A stretch of 64,000 nucleotides of DNA from positions 58,663 through 122,662 of the forward strand of contig JADFZL010000022.1 of the NCBI GenBank assembly GCA_015232575.1. The letters run 5' to 3'. Position 1 is the first letter of the stretch. The number at the start of each line of letters is the position of its first letter. This document shows, in pieces, positions 52,392 through 62,190 of the stretch. The translations under genes were made by a program, and so were the position numbers. Source of the stretch: Candidatus Rifleibacteriota bacterium. Lineage in GTDB: Bacteria; Muiribacteriota; Ozemobacteria; Ozemobacterales; Ozemobacteraceae. Under the pieces are notes generated by a model. That model saw only the letters and a program-made list of their open reading frames with translations. It was not told where the DNA came from and did not search any database.

Positions 52392-52580
52392 TTATCTTTT
52401 GAATAGATCTTTCAATGTAAGAGAGATCTTTTCAAGTTTCATTCCAGATGAAAATGTGATGAGAGCCCTCTCCTTTTTTGATGAGGAGTTTTTGTTGGAT
52501 TTTCCTTCGTTCGGCGTCAAAAGAATAAGTATGGCAAAGACAAGTACAATGTCAAGAAAGCTGTTTTCGAATACTCTCAT
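52392..52580 (-). CDS. Possible small membrane protein
   Basis: 62 residues from the ATG at 52580, with GGGG eight bases upstream. One membrane span (FLDIVLVFAILILLT) and a basic, polar C-terminal half. It stands alone upstream of the sigma gene in the same direction. An overlapping plus-strand frame exists but has no ribosome binding site. No homology recognised, so coding status is uncertain. Confidence 0.4.
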   Translation of the reverse strand: MRVFENSFLDIVLVFAILILLTPNEGKSNKNSSSKKERALITFSSGMKLEKISLTLKDLFKR

Positions 52581-52822
52581 GTTCATTTCCCCATAATATA
52601 ATTTTAATTCTTTCAACTAACTCTATGCTCCAAAATTCGCTTGTTGATGCCGGAAGATTCAATTCGAAAATTTTGATTTCAAAGTAATTAGTTCTTATTC
52701 TCTTTCTAAGAATTAAAACGAATGTTAATCAGAAATTGTCATGATTTCTTTTTGATTATTTTTGCAGCACGAAGAATTTTTGACGGATGGTTGGTACAGA
52801 GGGCATATCTGGACTGATTGAA

Positions 52823-55684
52823 CTAACCTCGCTCAATCTGAAGAACAGTTAAATCATCAGGAAGTGCTCTGCCTGTAAGAATGTGAGGATGGTTTTCAAT
52901 ATAATCATCACAAGCCAGTTCCGCGTTGAGAATTGGCCGTGAAAAGAGATATTCCTGGAAGATATCATAATTGGAAAGGTTTGGTTTTTCTGAAAGACTT
53001 TCCACCATTCCATCAGTGTAAAATATCAACTTGTCACCTTTTTCAAGAATAATTGTTTTGCCACGAATCTGTACATTCTCTCTCAGACCAAGAATTCCTC
53101 CGGAATTTTCAACCATTCTGATTGAACCATCTGTTTTTCTGCAAAATGGGTATGGATGACCACAATTAATATATAATGTTTCATGAGTAATAGAATCTAT
53201 TAAAATAAAACCTACTGTCATAAGCATTTCTTTATTTAAGTTCCTAAAGATCGTCGCATTAAGGATTTGAATTATATCATACAAATTATCCCCAGTGTGA
53301 ACTCTTTCATGTACTATTGCTTTTGCCATTGCCATTACCAGAGCAGCAGGAATTCCATGGCCGGTTACATCGCCTATAACGGCAAGCAGATATCTGTCTT
53401 TAAAGGAAAAGTAATCAAAATAATCGCCTCCAAGTTGTGAAGCAGAGCGCGATCGACCAAAAACTGAATATTCACCAATTTTCAGAACAGCCTTCGGGAA
53501 AAGCTGATTCTGGACTTTTACTGCAATATTCAGCTCTTCAAGATTCTCGACCATTTGATTGAACATTTCAGTAAGTTTGCCAAGTTCATCAGATTCAATA
53601 ATCGGAATTTGAAATCGGAATTGTTTATTTTCAATTAATTTTACGCCAGTGCCAAGGCTTTCAATTGGGTTTATGAGTTTTTGGGAAAGAAGTGTTCCGA
53701 TAAATGTACTTATGATTATGCAAAGGAAAGCAAATATCAGCAAAAGCTTTTTAAGTCTCGCAAGCTTTTCCCTGATCTGAAAGTCATCCTGTAGTGCCAG
53801 CAGATAGAATGCCTTTATTTCCTTCGGTTTGATTCCGGTAAAAAAATAGGCTCTTCCATGATCATATATTTTTCTCTTTATGGTTGTCTGCCATATTTCC
53901 AGCCAGGAAATAAAGGAATATGCTTTTTTTGAAAGCGAACTGCTGAAAAAACTTTTCTCTGATGCCCTCTTAACTTTCGATTCCATTCTGGTATTAATGT
54001 AGTCTTCACTTGCAATTACCTTTATTCCTTTTGGAATCTTTTTCGGTGATTTCATGCAGTATTTCAGATAGTTCTTTTCCAGCTTAAATTTTTCCCAGAA
54101 AAGAACAAGCATATATGTTACTTTTTCATTAGTGTCATATATGGTCTTAAACATTACCCAGGAAACATCTGAGCCGATTTTAATCTCATCCAATTTTCCC
54201 AGTCGTCTTGTTATCATGCTCATAAAATTAATGCCGCCAATTGCATTCAGCATTTCAATATTCAAGTTATCTGAAATACTTGCGTCCTCCTGGTTTAAAT
54301 GGCAAATAATTGCACGGGAAAGCTCACCGATAAGTCTTGCTGAACCTTTTTCCACGGGCTTATCTTCATATGTACCAGAACATGAAATTTGCGGATGACC
54401 ATTTTTGTCAAACAGGAACAACCTGTCAATAGATAGTTTTTTTGCCAGTTTTTTCAAATGTAGATTTGTTTGTATCAGTTCGGATTCATTTGAATACAAA
54501 AGGTTGTTTATATTTTTATAAACTTTTTTTTCAAGACTTAATCTCAAAAGAGGGAATGATAAATCAATATTCCTGAGTGTTTTTTCTGCCGTTTCAAAAT
54601 TCTGTGTCATCTGAAAATCATATTCCTTTGCCAGGTATTTCCAGACTACAGAAAACATTATCAGGAGGGGAAGAAGGCTGGCATAGAAAAACAGGCAAAC
54701 CAGTCGCCATTTTATTGAAAAAAATAATTTAGCCCCGCCAAAATGAATTTTTGCAGAAATCCTTGCCAGGAAAATAAAAAGCGCTATTGCAAGAAACGTG
54801 GCTATGTAGCGTGGATATCGAGAAACTTCAAAGGAATTCCTGATGAAGGATATCCATAGTAAAGACCCTGATTTGAGCCTGGTAACATAGATAAGCGAAT
54901 TGTCATACTGAAAAGATTGATTTGAGGTTCCCTGAAACTTCATTAATGCGTCAGAAACGGGCGCAGAAGGAAGTGTATCGCCTGGAGAATATTTCCCGAC
55001 CTGTATAAATTGTGTTCCCTTGATTTTCAGGTAAGTTCTGATTTTGTCTTTTATTGCAAGGTCAGCCCAATCCGGGGTCTCTTTTATATGAACAAAAAGT
55101 CCGCCTTCTATTGTTGTTCTTGAGCAAAACCAGTGCTTTTCGCCTGAGTTGGAAACTTCGGTAATCCTGGTTTTATAACCATTTTTCCACAAGATATCCA
55201 GAACAACCCCTTTTCCTATAAAAGACAGAAGGAGTGTTCTGTTTATTTCAATTAAATCATTTGTCGGATGAACAAGGCTTTTGTAAAGCTTTTTTAATAT
55301 GTATTCTGAAGAATTCGCTTCAGATAATTTTTTATTAAGATTACCATGAGAATCAACGACATAAATCTTAAACAACCCTGGAAAACAGCGACGCATATCA
55401 TTTAAAGCATATTCCAGCCTTTTGGGTCTATCCTTTTCGATAAATTCAAAAACTTGTTCAAAAAGGAAACGGAAATACTCGGGAGTATCTTCTTTTTTTC
55501 GCAATTGAATCAGTATTTGTTCCTGTAAGTTGATTGCTTTATCACGGGAAACAATTTCGATCTCATCAAGATAGCTGTAAACACCAAACAAAGCAAGAAA
55601 AATGGGAAGCATAAAAAACACAACCACAGATAACAACCAATATATCTGTTTGCTTGCTTTTTCAGATATTAAATGAATTTTCAA
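52823..55684 (-). CDS. Large membrane SpoIIE phosphatase with HAMP domain
   Basis: 953 residues. Membrane spans at about 15-38, 290-310, 328-350 and 648-668 enclose two extracytoplasmic sensor regions (~40-285 and ~350-645). A HAMP domain (~665-720, RFQIPIIESDELGKLTEMFN) leads to a cytoplasmic PP2C/SpoIIE domain with GGDYFDYF, GDVTGHGIPA, NCGHPYP, FYTDGM and a closing PDDLTVLQI. Compared with the two GAF-linked phosphatases in the window, this one should answer to signals outside the cytoplasmic membrane. A STAS protein, the typical substrate type, is encoded divergently at 56138. Confidence 0.88.
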   Translation of the reverse strand: MKIHLISEKASKQIYWLLSVVVFFMLPIFLALFGVYSYLDEIEIVSRDKAINLQEQILIQLRKKEDTPEYFRFLFEQVFEFIEKDRPKRLEYALNDMRRCFPGLFKIYVVDSHGNLNKKLSEANSSEYILKKLYKSLVHPTNDLIEINRTLLLSFIGKGVVLDILWKNGYKTRITEVSNSGEKHWFCSRTTIEGGLFVHIKETPDWADLAIKDKIRTYLKIKGTQFIQVGKYSPGDTLPSAPVSDALMKFQGTSNQSFQYDNSLIYVTRLKSGSLLWISFIRNSFEVSRYPRYIATFLAIALFIFLARISAKIHFGGAKLFFSIKWRLVCLFFYASLLPLLIMFSVVWKYLAKEYDFQMTQNFETAEKTLRNIDLSFPLLRLSLEKKVYKNINNLLYSNESELIQTNLHLKKLAKKLSIDRLFLFDKNGHPQISCSGTYEDKPVEKGSARLIGELSRAIICHLNQEDASISDNLNIEMLNAIGGINFMSMITRRLGKLDEIKIGSDVSWVMFKTIYDTNEKVTYMLVLFWEKFKLEKNYLKYCMKSPKKIPKGIKVIASEDYINTRMESKVKRASEKSFFSSSLSKKAYSFISWLEIWQTTIKRKIYDHGRAYFFTGIKPKEIKAFYLLALQDDFQIREKLARLKKLLLIFAFLCIIISTFIGTLLSQKLINPIESLGTGVKLIENKQFRFQIPIIESDELGKLTEMFNQMVENLEELNIAVKVQNQLFPKAVLKIGEYSVFGRSRSASQLGGDYFDYFSFKDRYLLAVIGDVTGHGIPAALVMAMAKAIVHERVHTGDNLYDIIQILNATIFRNLNKEMLMTVGFILIDSITHETLYINCGHPYPFCRKTDGSIRMVENSGGILGLRENVQIRGKTIILEKGDKLIFYTDGMVESLSEKPNLSNYDIFQEYLFSRPILNAELACDDYIENHPHILTGRALPDDLTVLQIERG

Positions 55685-56137
55685 TGTCAGTGGAATCCGT
55701 ACTCTTAATGCTTTTCGTCGCTTGAAAGCATTTCAGGGTTTAACAATATTGATTTAAGCTATTTATATTAAAAGGGTCAGAATCAACGAGAAAAAAGTTC
55801 ATATTTATCATAAATAATCTGTGATAACTTTTAAGAATAATCAGCGGAAAAAAATGTCCCATTTTTTTCAGTACTTTTTCCCAGAAGAGTATTATATCAC
55901 TCATTATTCTTCTAGTAAAGATATCCATTGGTGCTTTATTTAAGACAAAGCGAATATCAGTCGCTGCAATTAATGTTTTTTTTGAATTATATTGTTTTTT
56001 ATGCTAAAAGATAGATATTCGAAGGAAAAAATTATCATGCTCAATAATTTTCGAGAAGAGGAAAAGTGTTATGCTTGTGCAGCCTTGGATTATTTCGCAC
56101 ATACAGGGTTCTGAATAGTCGATTATCGGAGGAAAAA
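55685..56137. other. 453-base intergenic region between phosphatase and STAS gene
   Basis: AT-rich. A possible promoter for the STAS gene is TTGAAT (55982-55987) and TAAAAG (56005-56010), 17 bases apart. A 62-codon reverse frame at 55740-55928 lacks a ribosome binding site and is not supported. No repeat or RNA gene seen. Confidence 0.4.
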
Positions 56138-56494
56138 ATGGACTCTTATGCATTTGAAGAATTTGAAAAAGACGGGTTCCCGGTGATATCATTTTCCGGA
56201 TATTTTGCAGGTGAAGCTGGACAAGTAGTAAATAAAGCTGTTCAAACAATTCTTCGAGTAAAGAAGAAGAATCGAATTATTTTTGACCTTTCAGGGTGTA
56301 CCATCATAAGCAGCCCGGGGATTGCTGCTCTTTCAGATATGGTTATGACTGTTACAGAAGATTACAAAGGAAAGGTCTACCTTATTGGACTTGATAAATC
56401 AAAGAAAATGCTGTTTCAGATGACTGGTGTCCTGGAAAACGCGGAAATTGCAAATTCGCTGGAGGAAGTTATCTTAAAAGCCAAAAGTTTATAG
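56138..56494 (+). CDS. STAS-domain anti-sigma factor antagonist
   Basis: 118 residues from the ATG at 56138, directly after GGAGG; the frame continues 72 bases upstream without support. A single STAS domain: FPVISFSGYFAGEAGQVVNK, then the phosphorylation loop IIFDLSGCTIISSPGIAALS, where the Ser pair occupies the usual position. In partner-switching systems a HATPase kinase phosphorylates this serine and a SpoIIE phosphatase removes the phosphate. Three such phosphatases lie in the window, the nearest divergent at 52823. No HATPase-type anti-sigma kinase is encoded here. Confidence 0.9.
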   Translation: MDSYAFEEFEKDGFPVISFSGYFAGEAGQVVNKAVQTILRVKKKNRIIFDLSGCTIISSPGIAALSDMVMTVTEDYKGKVYLIGLDKSKKMLFQMTGVLENAEIANSLEEVILKAKSL

Positions 56495-56586
56495 CAGATT
56501 CGAATTCCTGAGATAAAAGGGATACGCAGTTGCCTTAAAACCTTTGACAATCTGCGTATAAACACGTCTAGCCCCTTAGTAAGTAA

Positions 56587-57573
56587 TTAGAAAGAACTTA
56601 GAATCGCTGAAATATTTCTGCCCTCCTGATTGAGCGATGACCTGAGAGCATTTGAACTGTCTCTCCAGAAGGCAGTATCACCGTATCCGCTGCTATATTT
56701 GTTTAAAAGGAAGATAAGGTTATTACTGATATTCTGTACAGCGCTCTTCAAAAGTACTGGAATGTTTTCTGAAGTTTCATCGAGTGCTACCTTCAGCAAT
56801 TCAGTTGCAACCTTTGTTTGCCGGACCAGGAAAGAAGTAGATTTTTTCCAGAATTCAATATCTCCGTAACCTTCGTCATTAAGGCGGGTAAGAAAAACAA
56901 GAGATACTTCAAGATGTGCAATCAGAAGCTTTTTTGAATCGACTTCAGGAAGGTTATCCAATGCGGTAAGAATTTCTCTGAGGTTTGCTGCTGCCTGCCA
57001 GATTGCTTCGACTAATTCTTTCGACTGAAGTGTCCAAACGTTGATATCACCATAAAATTCTTTTGAACAGACTCTTCTGAGGTTCCCCGAAGTATTTCTT
57101 ATTGCAATTTTCAAAAGATTATTCATTCCTGGATACATTGAAATTGTTTCATCCAGTAGATTAACTGCTGTAAAACCAACATCCCTGTTTAATTTGTAGG
57201 TCCTCGTCCAGTAACTGATTGTTCCATAGCCCTGATCATTTTGATTGCGAAGTATTATTAGTATATCAGAAAGTTTCGCAGCAACGAATGGCAATATTGT
57301 TTCGTCAAGGCTTTGGACAGTATCGCTTTTTTCCTTGGCAGTAACAGAGACAGGGTTTCGATGAAGAGTTAAGAAAAGAGTTCTGACAACCAGAAGCTTT
57401 TTTCTGAATTCCTTATAGTTCCTGATTGCTTCTGAAACATCTGCCGTTGCTTTGAGAGAGGCAGGATCAATGGTTTCTGTTTCAGAATTTAATTGTTTTT
57501 CTGAAGCAAAAACAGGTAAAAAAAACGCTGAAAAAAGAAAAAGTAAAGAAATAAGGCCAGTTTTTCGTAACAT
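56587..57573 (-). CDS. Secreted protein with repeated GYGDxxFW motif
   Basis: 328 residues from the ATG at 57573, which has AGGAG seven bases upstream. Signal peptide LISLLFLFSAFFLPVFASEK. The mature protein has four related modules of about 60-70 residues, each opening with a Gly/Tyr/Trp motif: DQGYGTISYW, KEFYGDINVW, DEGYGDIEFW and SSGYGDTAFW, followed by a long amphipathic helix (for example STSFLVRQTKVATELLKVAL). Helical and exported, with no catalytic motif. The family is unknown to me; a binding or structural role is likely. Confidence 0.72.
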   Translation of the reverse strand: MLRKTGLISLLFLFSAFFLPVFASEKQLNSETETIDPASLKATADVSEAIRNYKEFRKKLLVVRTLFLTLHRNPVSVTAKEKSDTVQSLDETILPFVAAKLSDILIILRNQNDQGYGTISYWTRTYKLNRDVGFTAVNLLDETISMYPGMNNLLKIAIRNTSGNLRRVCSKEFYGDINVWTLQSKELVEAIWQAAANLREILTALDNLPEVDSKKLLIAHLEVSLVFLTRLNDEGYGDIEFWKKSTSFLVRQTKVATELLKVALDETSENIPVLLKSAVQNISNNLIFLLNKYSSGYGDTAFWRDSSNALRSSLNQEGRNISAILSSF

Positions 57574-57683
57574 CGCACTACTCCTGAACATATTATTTTG
57601 GTATTTTTTATAACGATAAGAGTTGTTATTTTGTCATCATTAATTTTTTTCACTTTTGTTCCTTTCTATATAGCTATTTTTTT

Positions 57684-57692
57684 TGATATAAT
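57684..57692 (+). promoter_or_regulatory. Extended -10 promoter for cis/trans isomerase gene
   Basis: TGATATAAT, a perfect TATAAT with TGn extension, about 95 bases before the gene. A small hairpin ACAAAC/GTTTGT lies between it and the start codon. Confidence 0.45.
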
Positions 57693-57784
57693 TACAATAA
57701 TGAAGTGGACAAACCTTGAAGTTTGTTATGAGAAAAAGTTCGAAGAAATGAATTCGCATCTGTGTGGACAAAGGGGGAAAACAA

Positions 57785-60499
57785 ATGTTACAGCAGAAAA
57801 TTCATGATCAAAAACACTCCCTGTTTATTCGCAGGTTCCTTGATTGGGAATGGAAAGTTTTGCTTTCACTCTTTTTGGGAACCATCTCTTTTCTGACGGG
57901 ATTCCTTCCCGAAACAACGTGGGGCGGTCCGTTTGACCCTGATCTCAAAATTGCCGTGAGTTCAAGCGTGTCGACCAAACCCGACCCCGAGGCAGCGTTC
58001 TTCCGTGCGGGCAACCGCAAAGGAGGCGAGGCACCTGATGAATACTTCGACAAAATCCAGCCCATCATAGGACGGCGCTGTACTGTGTGCCACGGTTGCG
58101 AAAACTCCCCGTGCAGTCTCAAGCTGGTCTCATATATGGGCCTGCAGAGAGGTGGAACGCAGATAGGCAACCAGACAAGTTTGGCTGTGAGGGGCTACGA
58201 AGCAATCCGTCTCAAGGATGGCCCCCTTTTGGGAACGATTGATGAGTGGAAAGATGCATGGCAGAAGAATCGGCCCGAAGACCAGCGCTTTCACTCTGTT
58301 GCTCCCGATTCGAATGGAACTGACGCAGAGCAGTCCCTTATTTATCAATTTCTGAAGCAGGGCAACGATAACAACAAGCCAGGTTTTGATCGCACTAAGG
58401 TCCGGCAGATGGAGCAGGAACGCTATGACGGCGGTGCTACGATGTGCGTGGCAGACCCCACAGAATATGGCAAGTGGAAAGCCAAGTATCCCGAAGGCGG
58501 TATGCCCTTTGGCTGCCCTGGCTTGAAGAAACTGTCCGAAGGTGGCTACGGCGCTGGCGAGTTTGATACAATGGAGACCTGGATAAAGAAGGGAGCGCCG
58601 GGGCCTGGGGCTGAGGCAGTTGCCGACCACGCAACCTCAAGCGACTTGCCGACAATCGAGCGCTGGGAGCGCTATCTCAATATACGTACAAATAAACAGA
58701 TGCTTGTTTCACGCTATCTTTTCGAGCACCTCTTCCGGGCTCACATCCATTTTGCGGAATCACCGGGCGAGTTCTACATGATAGTACGAGCTTCAAATCC
58801 TCCTGCTGATTATCCAGTGCGCGAGATTGTCACGAAAGCACCGAATGATCCGCCCACGGGGCTTGCAGCTGGAGCCCCATTCTACTATCGGCTGAACAAG
58901 ATAACTGATTTGGTTGCAATTAAGGACCACATTATCTGGGAGGCAGACAACAAGACTCTGGAGCGTATCCGCCATTTGTTCAATGAAGAGTCGCCCAAAT
59001 GGGGCGTACTTGCGTTACCTGGATACGAAGGCAAGAACCCTTTTCTTTATTTCCAGGCAATCCCACCTTCGATTCGTTACAAGTTCCTTCTCGAAAATTC
59101 GCGGTTTTTCCTCGATAACCTGACCCGTTCGCCTGTTTGCAATGGAAGTAAGGCGACTTTTGCCATGGACGATTACGTCTGGGCATGGTTCCTCAAACCA
59201 GAAGCCGACCCCACAGCCCAGGACAGGGGCCCTGCGGCCTTTGGTACAACAGAATGGAATCTGGTCAATGATGGATATCGTGTAAACATCCAGTATATTC
59301 AGGGAACTCAAGCCCTCGCTAAACATAACGATCGTTATCTGACAGAGCTTGAGAAGCGTCAGCGGATCCTGCGCCCCGGAGGACTCCGAGTCGATGATGT
59401 GTGGAACGGCAGTTGTTTATTCGATCCTCAGACTAATTCCAAAGAGCGGAATCCAAACGCCTGGGTCAGTGCCATTCGCCACGAGACCAACGCATCGACA
59501 CTTTTCGGCGGCGAGGGTGGAAACCCCATTGCGGTATATCTCTTCAACTTCAGCAACTTTGAACGTGCCTTTTACAGCCTTTCATTTAACTATAAAGAGT
59601 GGGGAACCCTTCAGCACAAGCTGCTTACCTGGCGCGATTTTATGCATGTTCGAATTGAAGCCGAGGACAGGTTCCTCTCGCTTCTCGAGCCGAACACTCG
59701 AACTGCCATTCGCAACGACTGGAGCTCTGGAGTGGGCGGCCAGGCCGGATTAAAAATGTTCCCTGATCGTAGTCTGGGCACCGAAGGAATTATCGCCGAC
59801 CTGGGGAAGAAGTTGCCAGGCGACTCTTCTGGTGCGCTCAATGGCGTTCGCCCCGGAGACTCGACTCTGAAAATTTCCGAGGGAGCTGCTCCGAGAGATG
59901 CGTTCCTCAGCGTAGTTGACCAGATCGTCGAACGCCGATTCCCCAACTGGAAAGCTGGCCCGACATCTTATAATGATGAGAAAAAGCCCAATTCGTTTCC
60001 GACCCAGGTCAATTCCAAAGAAGATCTGGAGGCCGTCATGGCAATGGTCACGCAAAGATCTGGCTTCTATAACTCGCGCATCCCTTCAGTTTCCTACATC
60101 CGAATTCAACCCCAGGGCTGGATTTACACAATGGTTGCGCATCGTCGATACAGTTCCCATAACTATATATCCGATGTGCTCTGGGCACGAAGTGGACAGA
60201 GCGTATATGACTACACCTCAATTTATCCTGGTATCGTTGGCGACTATCCCAATCTATTCTTCGATGTGCCTCTGGAACGCGCACGGGAATTCTTCGGAAA
60301 TCTGGTAAAGGTGAAAACCAACGAAGAGTGGCTCCCTCTGCGCAGTCGGTTTATGGTGCATAAAAATGTTGATGCTTTCTGGGAGACCGTTGACTGGTTC
60401 CACACCTGGATGGCAGAAAACATGCCCATCACCGGAGGCATACTGGACCTTCGTGAATATGATAACTGGGAGATTCCGCCTGAGTCTAAGGAAGATTGA
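57785..60499 (+). CDS. cti: Fatty acid cis/trans isomerase (haem c type)
   Basis: 904 residues from the ATG at 57785, preceded by GGGGGA; a GTG 21 bases earlier lacks a site. An N-terminal membrane helix (WKVLLSLFLGTISFLTG) directs export. The haem c site is C99-T-V-C102-H103 in IIGRRCTVCHGCENSPCSLK, as in Pseudomonas Cti. Other family blocks: RYLFEHLFRAHIHFAESPGE and FYYRLNKITDLVAIKDHIIW. It converts cis to trans unsaturated fatty acids in the membrane to reduce fluidity under solvent or heat stress. The gene is clearly GC-richer than its surroundings and is followed by a GC-rich palindrome, suggesting horizontal acquisition. Confidence 0.92.
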   Translation: MLQQKIHDQKHSLFIRRFLDWEWKVLLSLFLGTISFLTGFLPETTWGGPFDPDLKIAVSSSVSTKPDPEAAFFRAGNRKGGEAPDEYFDKIQPIIGRRCTVCHGCENSPCSLKLVSYMGLQRGGTQIGNQTSLAVRGYEAIRLKDGPLLGTIDEWKDAWQKNRPEDQRFHSVAPDSNGTDAEQSLIYQFLKQGNDNNKPGFDRTKVRQMEQERYDGGATMCVADPTEYGKWKAKYPEGGMPFGCPGLKKLSEGGYGAGEFDTMETWIKKGAPGPGAEAVADHATSSDLPTIERWERYLNIRTNKQMLVSRYLFEHLFRAHIHFAESPGEFYMIVRASNPPADYPVREIVTKAPNDPPTGLAAGAPFYYRLNKITDLVAIKDHIIWEADNKTLERIRHLFNEESPKWGVLALPGYEGKNPFLYFQAIPPSIRYKFLLENSRFFLDNLTRSPVCNGSKATFAMDDYVWAWFLKPEADPTAQDRGPAAFGTTEWNLVNDGYRVNIQYIQGTQALAKHNDRYLTELEKRQRILRPGGLRVDDVWNGSCLFDPQTNSKERNPNAWVSAIRHETNASTLFGGEGGNPIAVYLFNFSNFERAFYSLSFNYKEWGTLQHKLLTWRDFMHVRIEAEDRFLSLLEPNTRTAIRNDWSSGVGGQAGLKMFPDRSLGTEGIIADLGKKLPGDSSGALNGVRPGDSTLKISEGAAPRDAFLSVVDQIVERRFPNWKAGPTSYNDEKKPNSFPTQVNSKEDLEAVMAMVTQRSGFYNSRIPSVSYIRIQPQGWIYTMVAHRRYSSHNYISDVLWARSGQSVYDYTSIYPGIVGDYPNLFFDVPLERAREFFGNLVKVKTNEEWLPLRSRFMVHKNVDAFWETVDWFHTWMAENMPITGGILDLREYDNWEIPPESKED

Positions 60500-60527
60500 G
60501 AATCGGTAATGACCTTGGACAGTTGCA

Positions 60528-60574
60528 AACGCGCCCCCGGTGTGCATCCCATGGATGCACACCGGGGGCGCGTT
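60528..60574. terminator. 22-bp perfect GC-rich palindrome after cti
   Basis: Left arm 60528-60549 (AACGCGCCCCCGGTGTGCAT, then CC) and its exact complement 60553-60574, with a CAT loop. It starts 28 bases after the cti stop. The plus-strand tail TTATATGTG is not a good T tract, so it may be an mRNA-end barrier or a repeat that came with cti. Confidence 0.65.
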
Positions 60575-60646
60575 ATATGTGTCTTTAACTTGAATCTGAA
60601 TTTTGTTAAAATATTGAAACATTAAATAATTAAATCGGAGAAAGAA

Positions 60647-61375
60647 ATGAAGAGTTCAGGAAAAAATCTTTTAGAAACGTTATTGCAGGTGTCACTTATA
60701 GTAATATTTTGGTTTAACGGAGCGATTTTGAAGGCTGAATTGCCTTCATCGAATAATATGAATCTGAAGAACAAGATTGATCAGATCAATTCCCGGGTAA
60801 AATCATTTTGTGCGACAGGAAGACTGGATTTGGCGGTTACCGAAAAGCAAAAGGTATTCAAGTTGGGTGTTACTGTTCCGAACGAGGAGTATTTTGATTA
60901 TGCGGTAATTCTTATTAATTATTCCAATCGGATGAATTTTCAGGCTCGAACTAATGCAAAGTTGGTTTTGGAAAAATACATGACACTTGTTGGAAAGGCT
61001 GGACAAAACTATAATTTAGCTTTGGAACTACGTGAAGAGTTAGAGAAAATGGATAGTTATAAGGCCTGTGGTATGGAATGGAAGTTTCTGCAAACAAATG
61101 TTACATGGGATGAAGCGCAGAATCTTATAAAGACTCTGGGTAACGATTGGCGGGCGCCGACACGTGCAGAGTTGAAATGCTTATATGACGAAGTAGAGAA
61201 CCAAAGCCCAATTAAAGACGGTTGGGCCTGGTCAGGAGAATCAAAAGATTCATACACGGCCTGGTATTTCGGTTTCAACTTCGGAAAGGAATATTGTTAC
61301 TATCGAGGCATCCGAGCCAAATTCTGCCTGGCAGTTGCTGTGCGTCCCCTTAAGAATCTCCCCAGCACTAACTGA
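60647..61375 (+). CDS. Exported DUF1566-like protein
   Basis: 242 residues with an N-terminal hydrophobic signal (LLQVSLIVIFWFNGAILKAE). The middle (~45-135) is helical. The C-terminal ~95 residues match DUF1566/Lcl C-terminal domains: MEWKFLQTNVTWDEAQNLIK, DWRAPTRAELKCLYDEV, DGWAWSGESKDSYTAWYFGF and FCLAVAVRPLK. This lectin-like fold is common in exported proteins of unknown function and is thought to bind ligands. GGAG is near the ATG. The gene has normal AT-rich composition, unlike cti. Confidence 0.8.
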   Translation: MKSSGKNLLETLLQVSLIVIFWFNGAILKAELPSSNNMNLKNKIDQINSRVKSFCATGRLDLAVTEKQKVFKLGVTVPNEEYFDYAVILINYSNRMNFQARTNAKLVLEKYMTLVGKAGQNYNLALELREELEKMDSYKACGMEWKFLQTNVTWDEAQNLIKTLGNDWRAPTRAELKCLYDEVENQSPIKDGWAWSGESKDSYTAWYFGFNFGKEYCYYRGIRAKFCLAVAVRPLKNLPSTN

Positions 61376-61424
61376 ATACTCTCCCCCCCTTGCTGAGAGT
61401 TAATATTAAAAAGAGGAACGTTAT

Positions 61425-62117
61425 TTGGTTAAAATTAAAAATATTCTAATAAGACTTTTGTTCTTAATATTCTTTTTTTCTATTCTCTTGTCCTTGCGTG
61501 CAAATGAAATTTTTTCTGACACTGAGAACAATAAAGATAATCAAATTTCTCTGGATTTAAATAAAATTGAAACTGAAATTTTCGCCTGCAAAAATAAAAA
61601 CTCCTGCAACTATTATGAACAAGGAGTTCGGGAAATATTGAATTACTTGAAAAAAAGTAAAAATGAATATTTTTTCCAGACAAAAGACGGCTTATATTAT
61701 GCACAAATTGAAGGATTAAATGTCTTCATTGAAACGGTTTTTGAGGGAAGTCCAGAAATAAAACCAGTGAAATTTTTTTCTTCCGCAGAAAAAAAGTTTA
61801 TTGTTTTCCAAAATCTGGAAATGAAGAAAGGTGTTGTCACGGAATGGTACAGCATATTGGAAGTTTCACCTGATGCCCCTTTTAATAAACCCGATTTTTA
61901 TCAAATGTGGGGATTTTTAAGAGATGAAGGGGAATCTGCAGAAAATGGCCTTGATACGGGTGAAAAAGTAATAAAATTGGATATTAAGGATCTCGATAAT
62001 GATAATTTCCCTGAAATTGTCTTTATTTTCCTTAAGTCTGATTATAAAAAGAAAACATCTCAAACAGAATTTGTTGTATTCAAGAGAAGGAAAACTAGAT
62101 TTGAAAAATTGCAATAA
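61425..62117 (+). CDS. Exported protein of unknown function
   Basis: 230 residues beginning at TTG, supported by AGAGG eight bases upstream. Signal peptide ILIRLLFLIFFFSILLSLRA. The mature part is mixed alpha/beta with a C-terminal acidic loop, KLDIKDLDNDNFPEIVFIFL, resembling the D-x-D-x-D-x-x-P-E calcium-binding loops of FG-GAP/VCBS repeats, here in a single copy. Family unknown. It follows the DUF1566 gene by 49 bases, possibly in one transcript, and ends at a strong terminator. Confidence 0.7.
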   Translation: MVKIKNILIRLLFLIFFFSILLSLRANEIFSDTENNKDNQISLDLNKIETEIFACKNKNSCNYYEQGVREILNYLKKSKNEYFFQTKDGLYYAQIEGLNVFIETVFEGSPEIKPVKFFSSAEKKFIVFQNLEMKKGVVTEWYSILEVSPDAPFNKPDFYQMWGFLRDEGESAENGLDTGEKVIKLDIKDLDNDNFPEIVFIFLKSDYKKKTSQTEFVVFKRRKTRFEKLQ

Positions 62118-62172
62118 AAAATCCAATCGGGTTTGTCTTCACTTCAGGAGATAAACTCAATTGGATTTTTTT
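62115..62172. terminator. Bidirectional terminator
   Basis: AAAAAATCCAAT and ATTGGATTTTTT pair around ~34 bases that also contain GGGTTT/AAACTC pairing, giving a stem ending in seven Ts. It lies between convergent genes. Confidence 0.75.
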
Positions 62173-62190
62173 GTGTTACAAGAAATGAAT

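Noticed and set aside
52357..52596. 79-codon plus-strand frame opposite the small membrane gene
   Set aside because: No Shine-Dalgarno and no domain; the reverse-strand frame has a better start and a clear membrane helix, though that too is uncertain.
55740..55928. 62-codon reverse-strand frame
   Set aside because: No ribosome binding site, no recognisable domain, and composition typical of AT-rich intergenic DNA.
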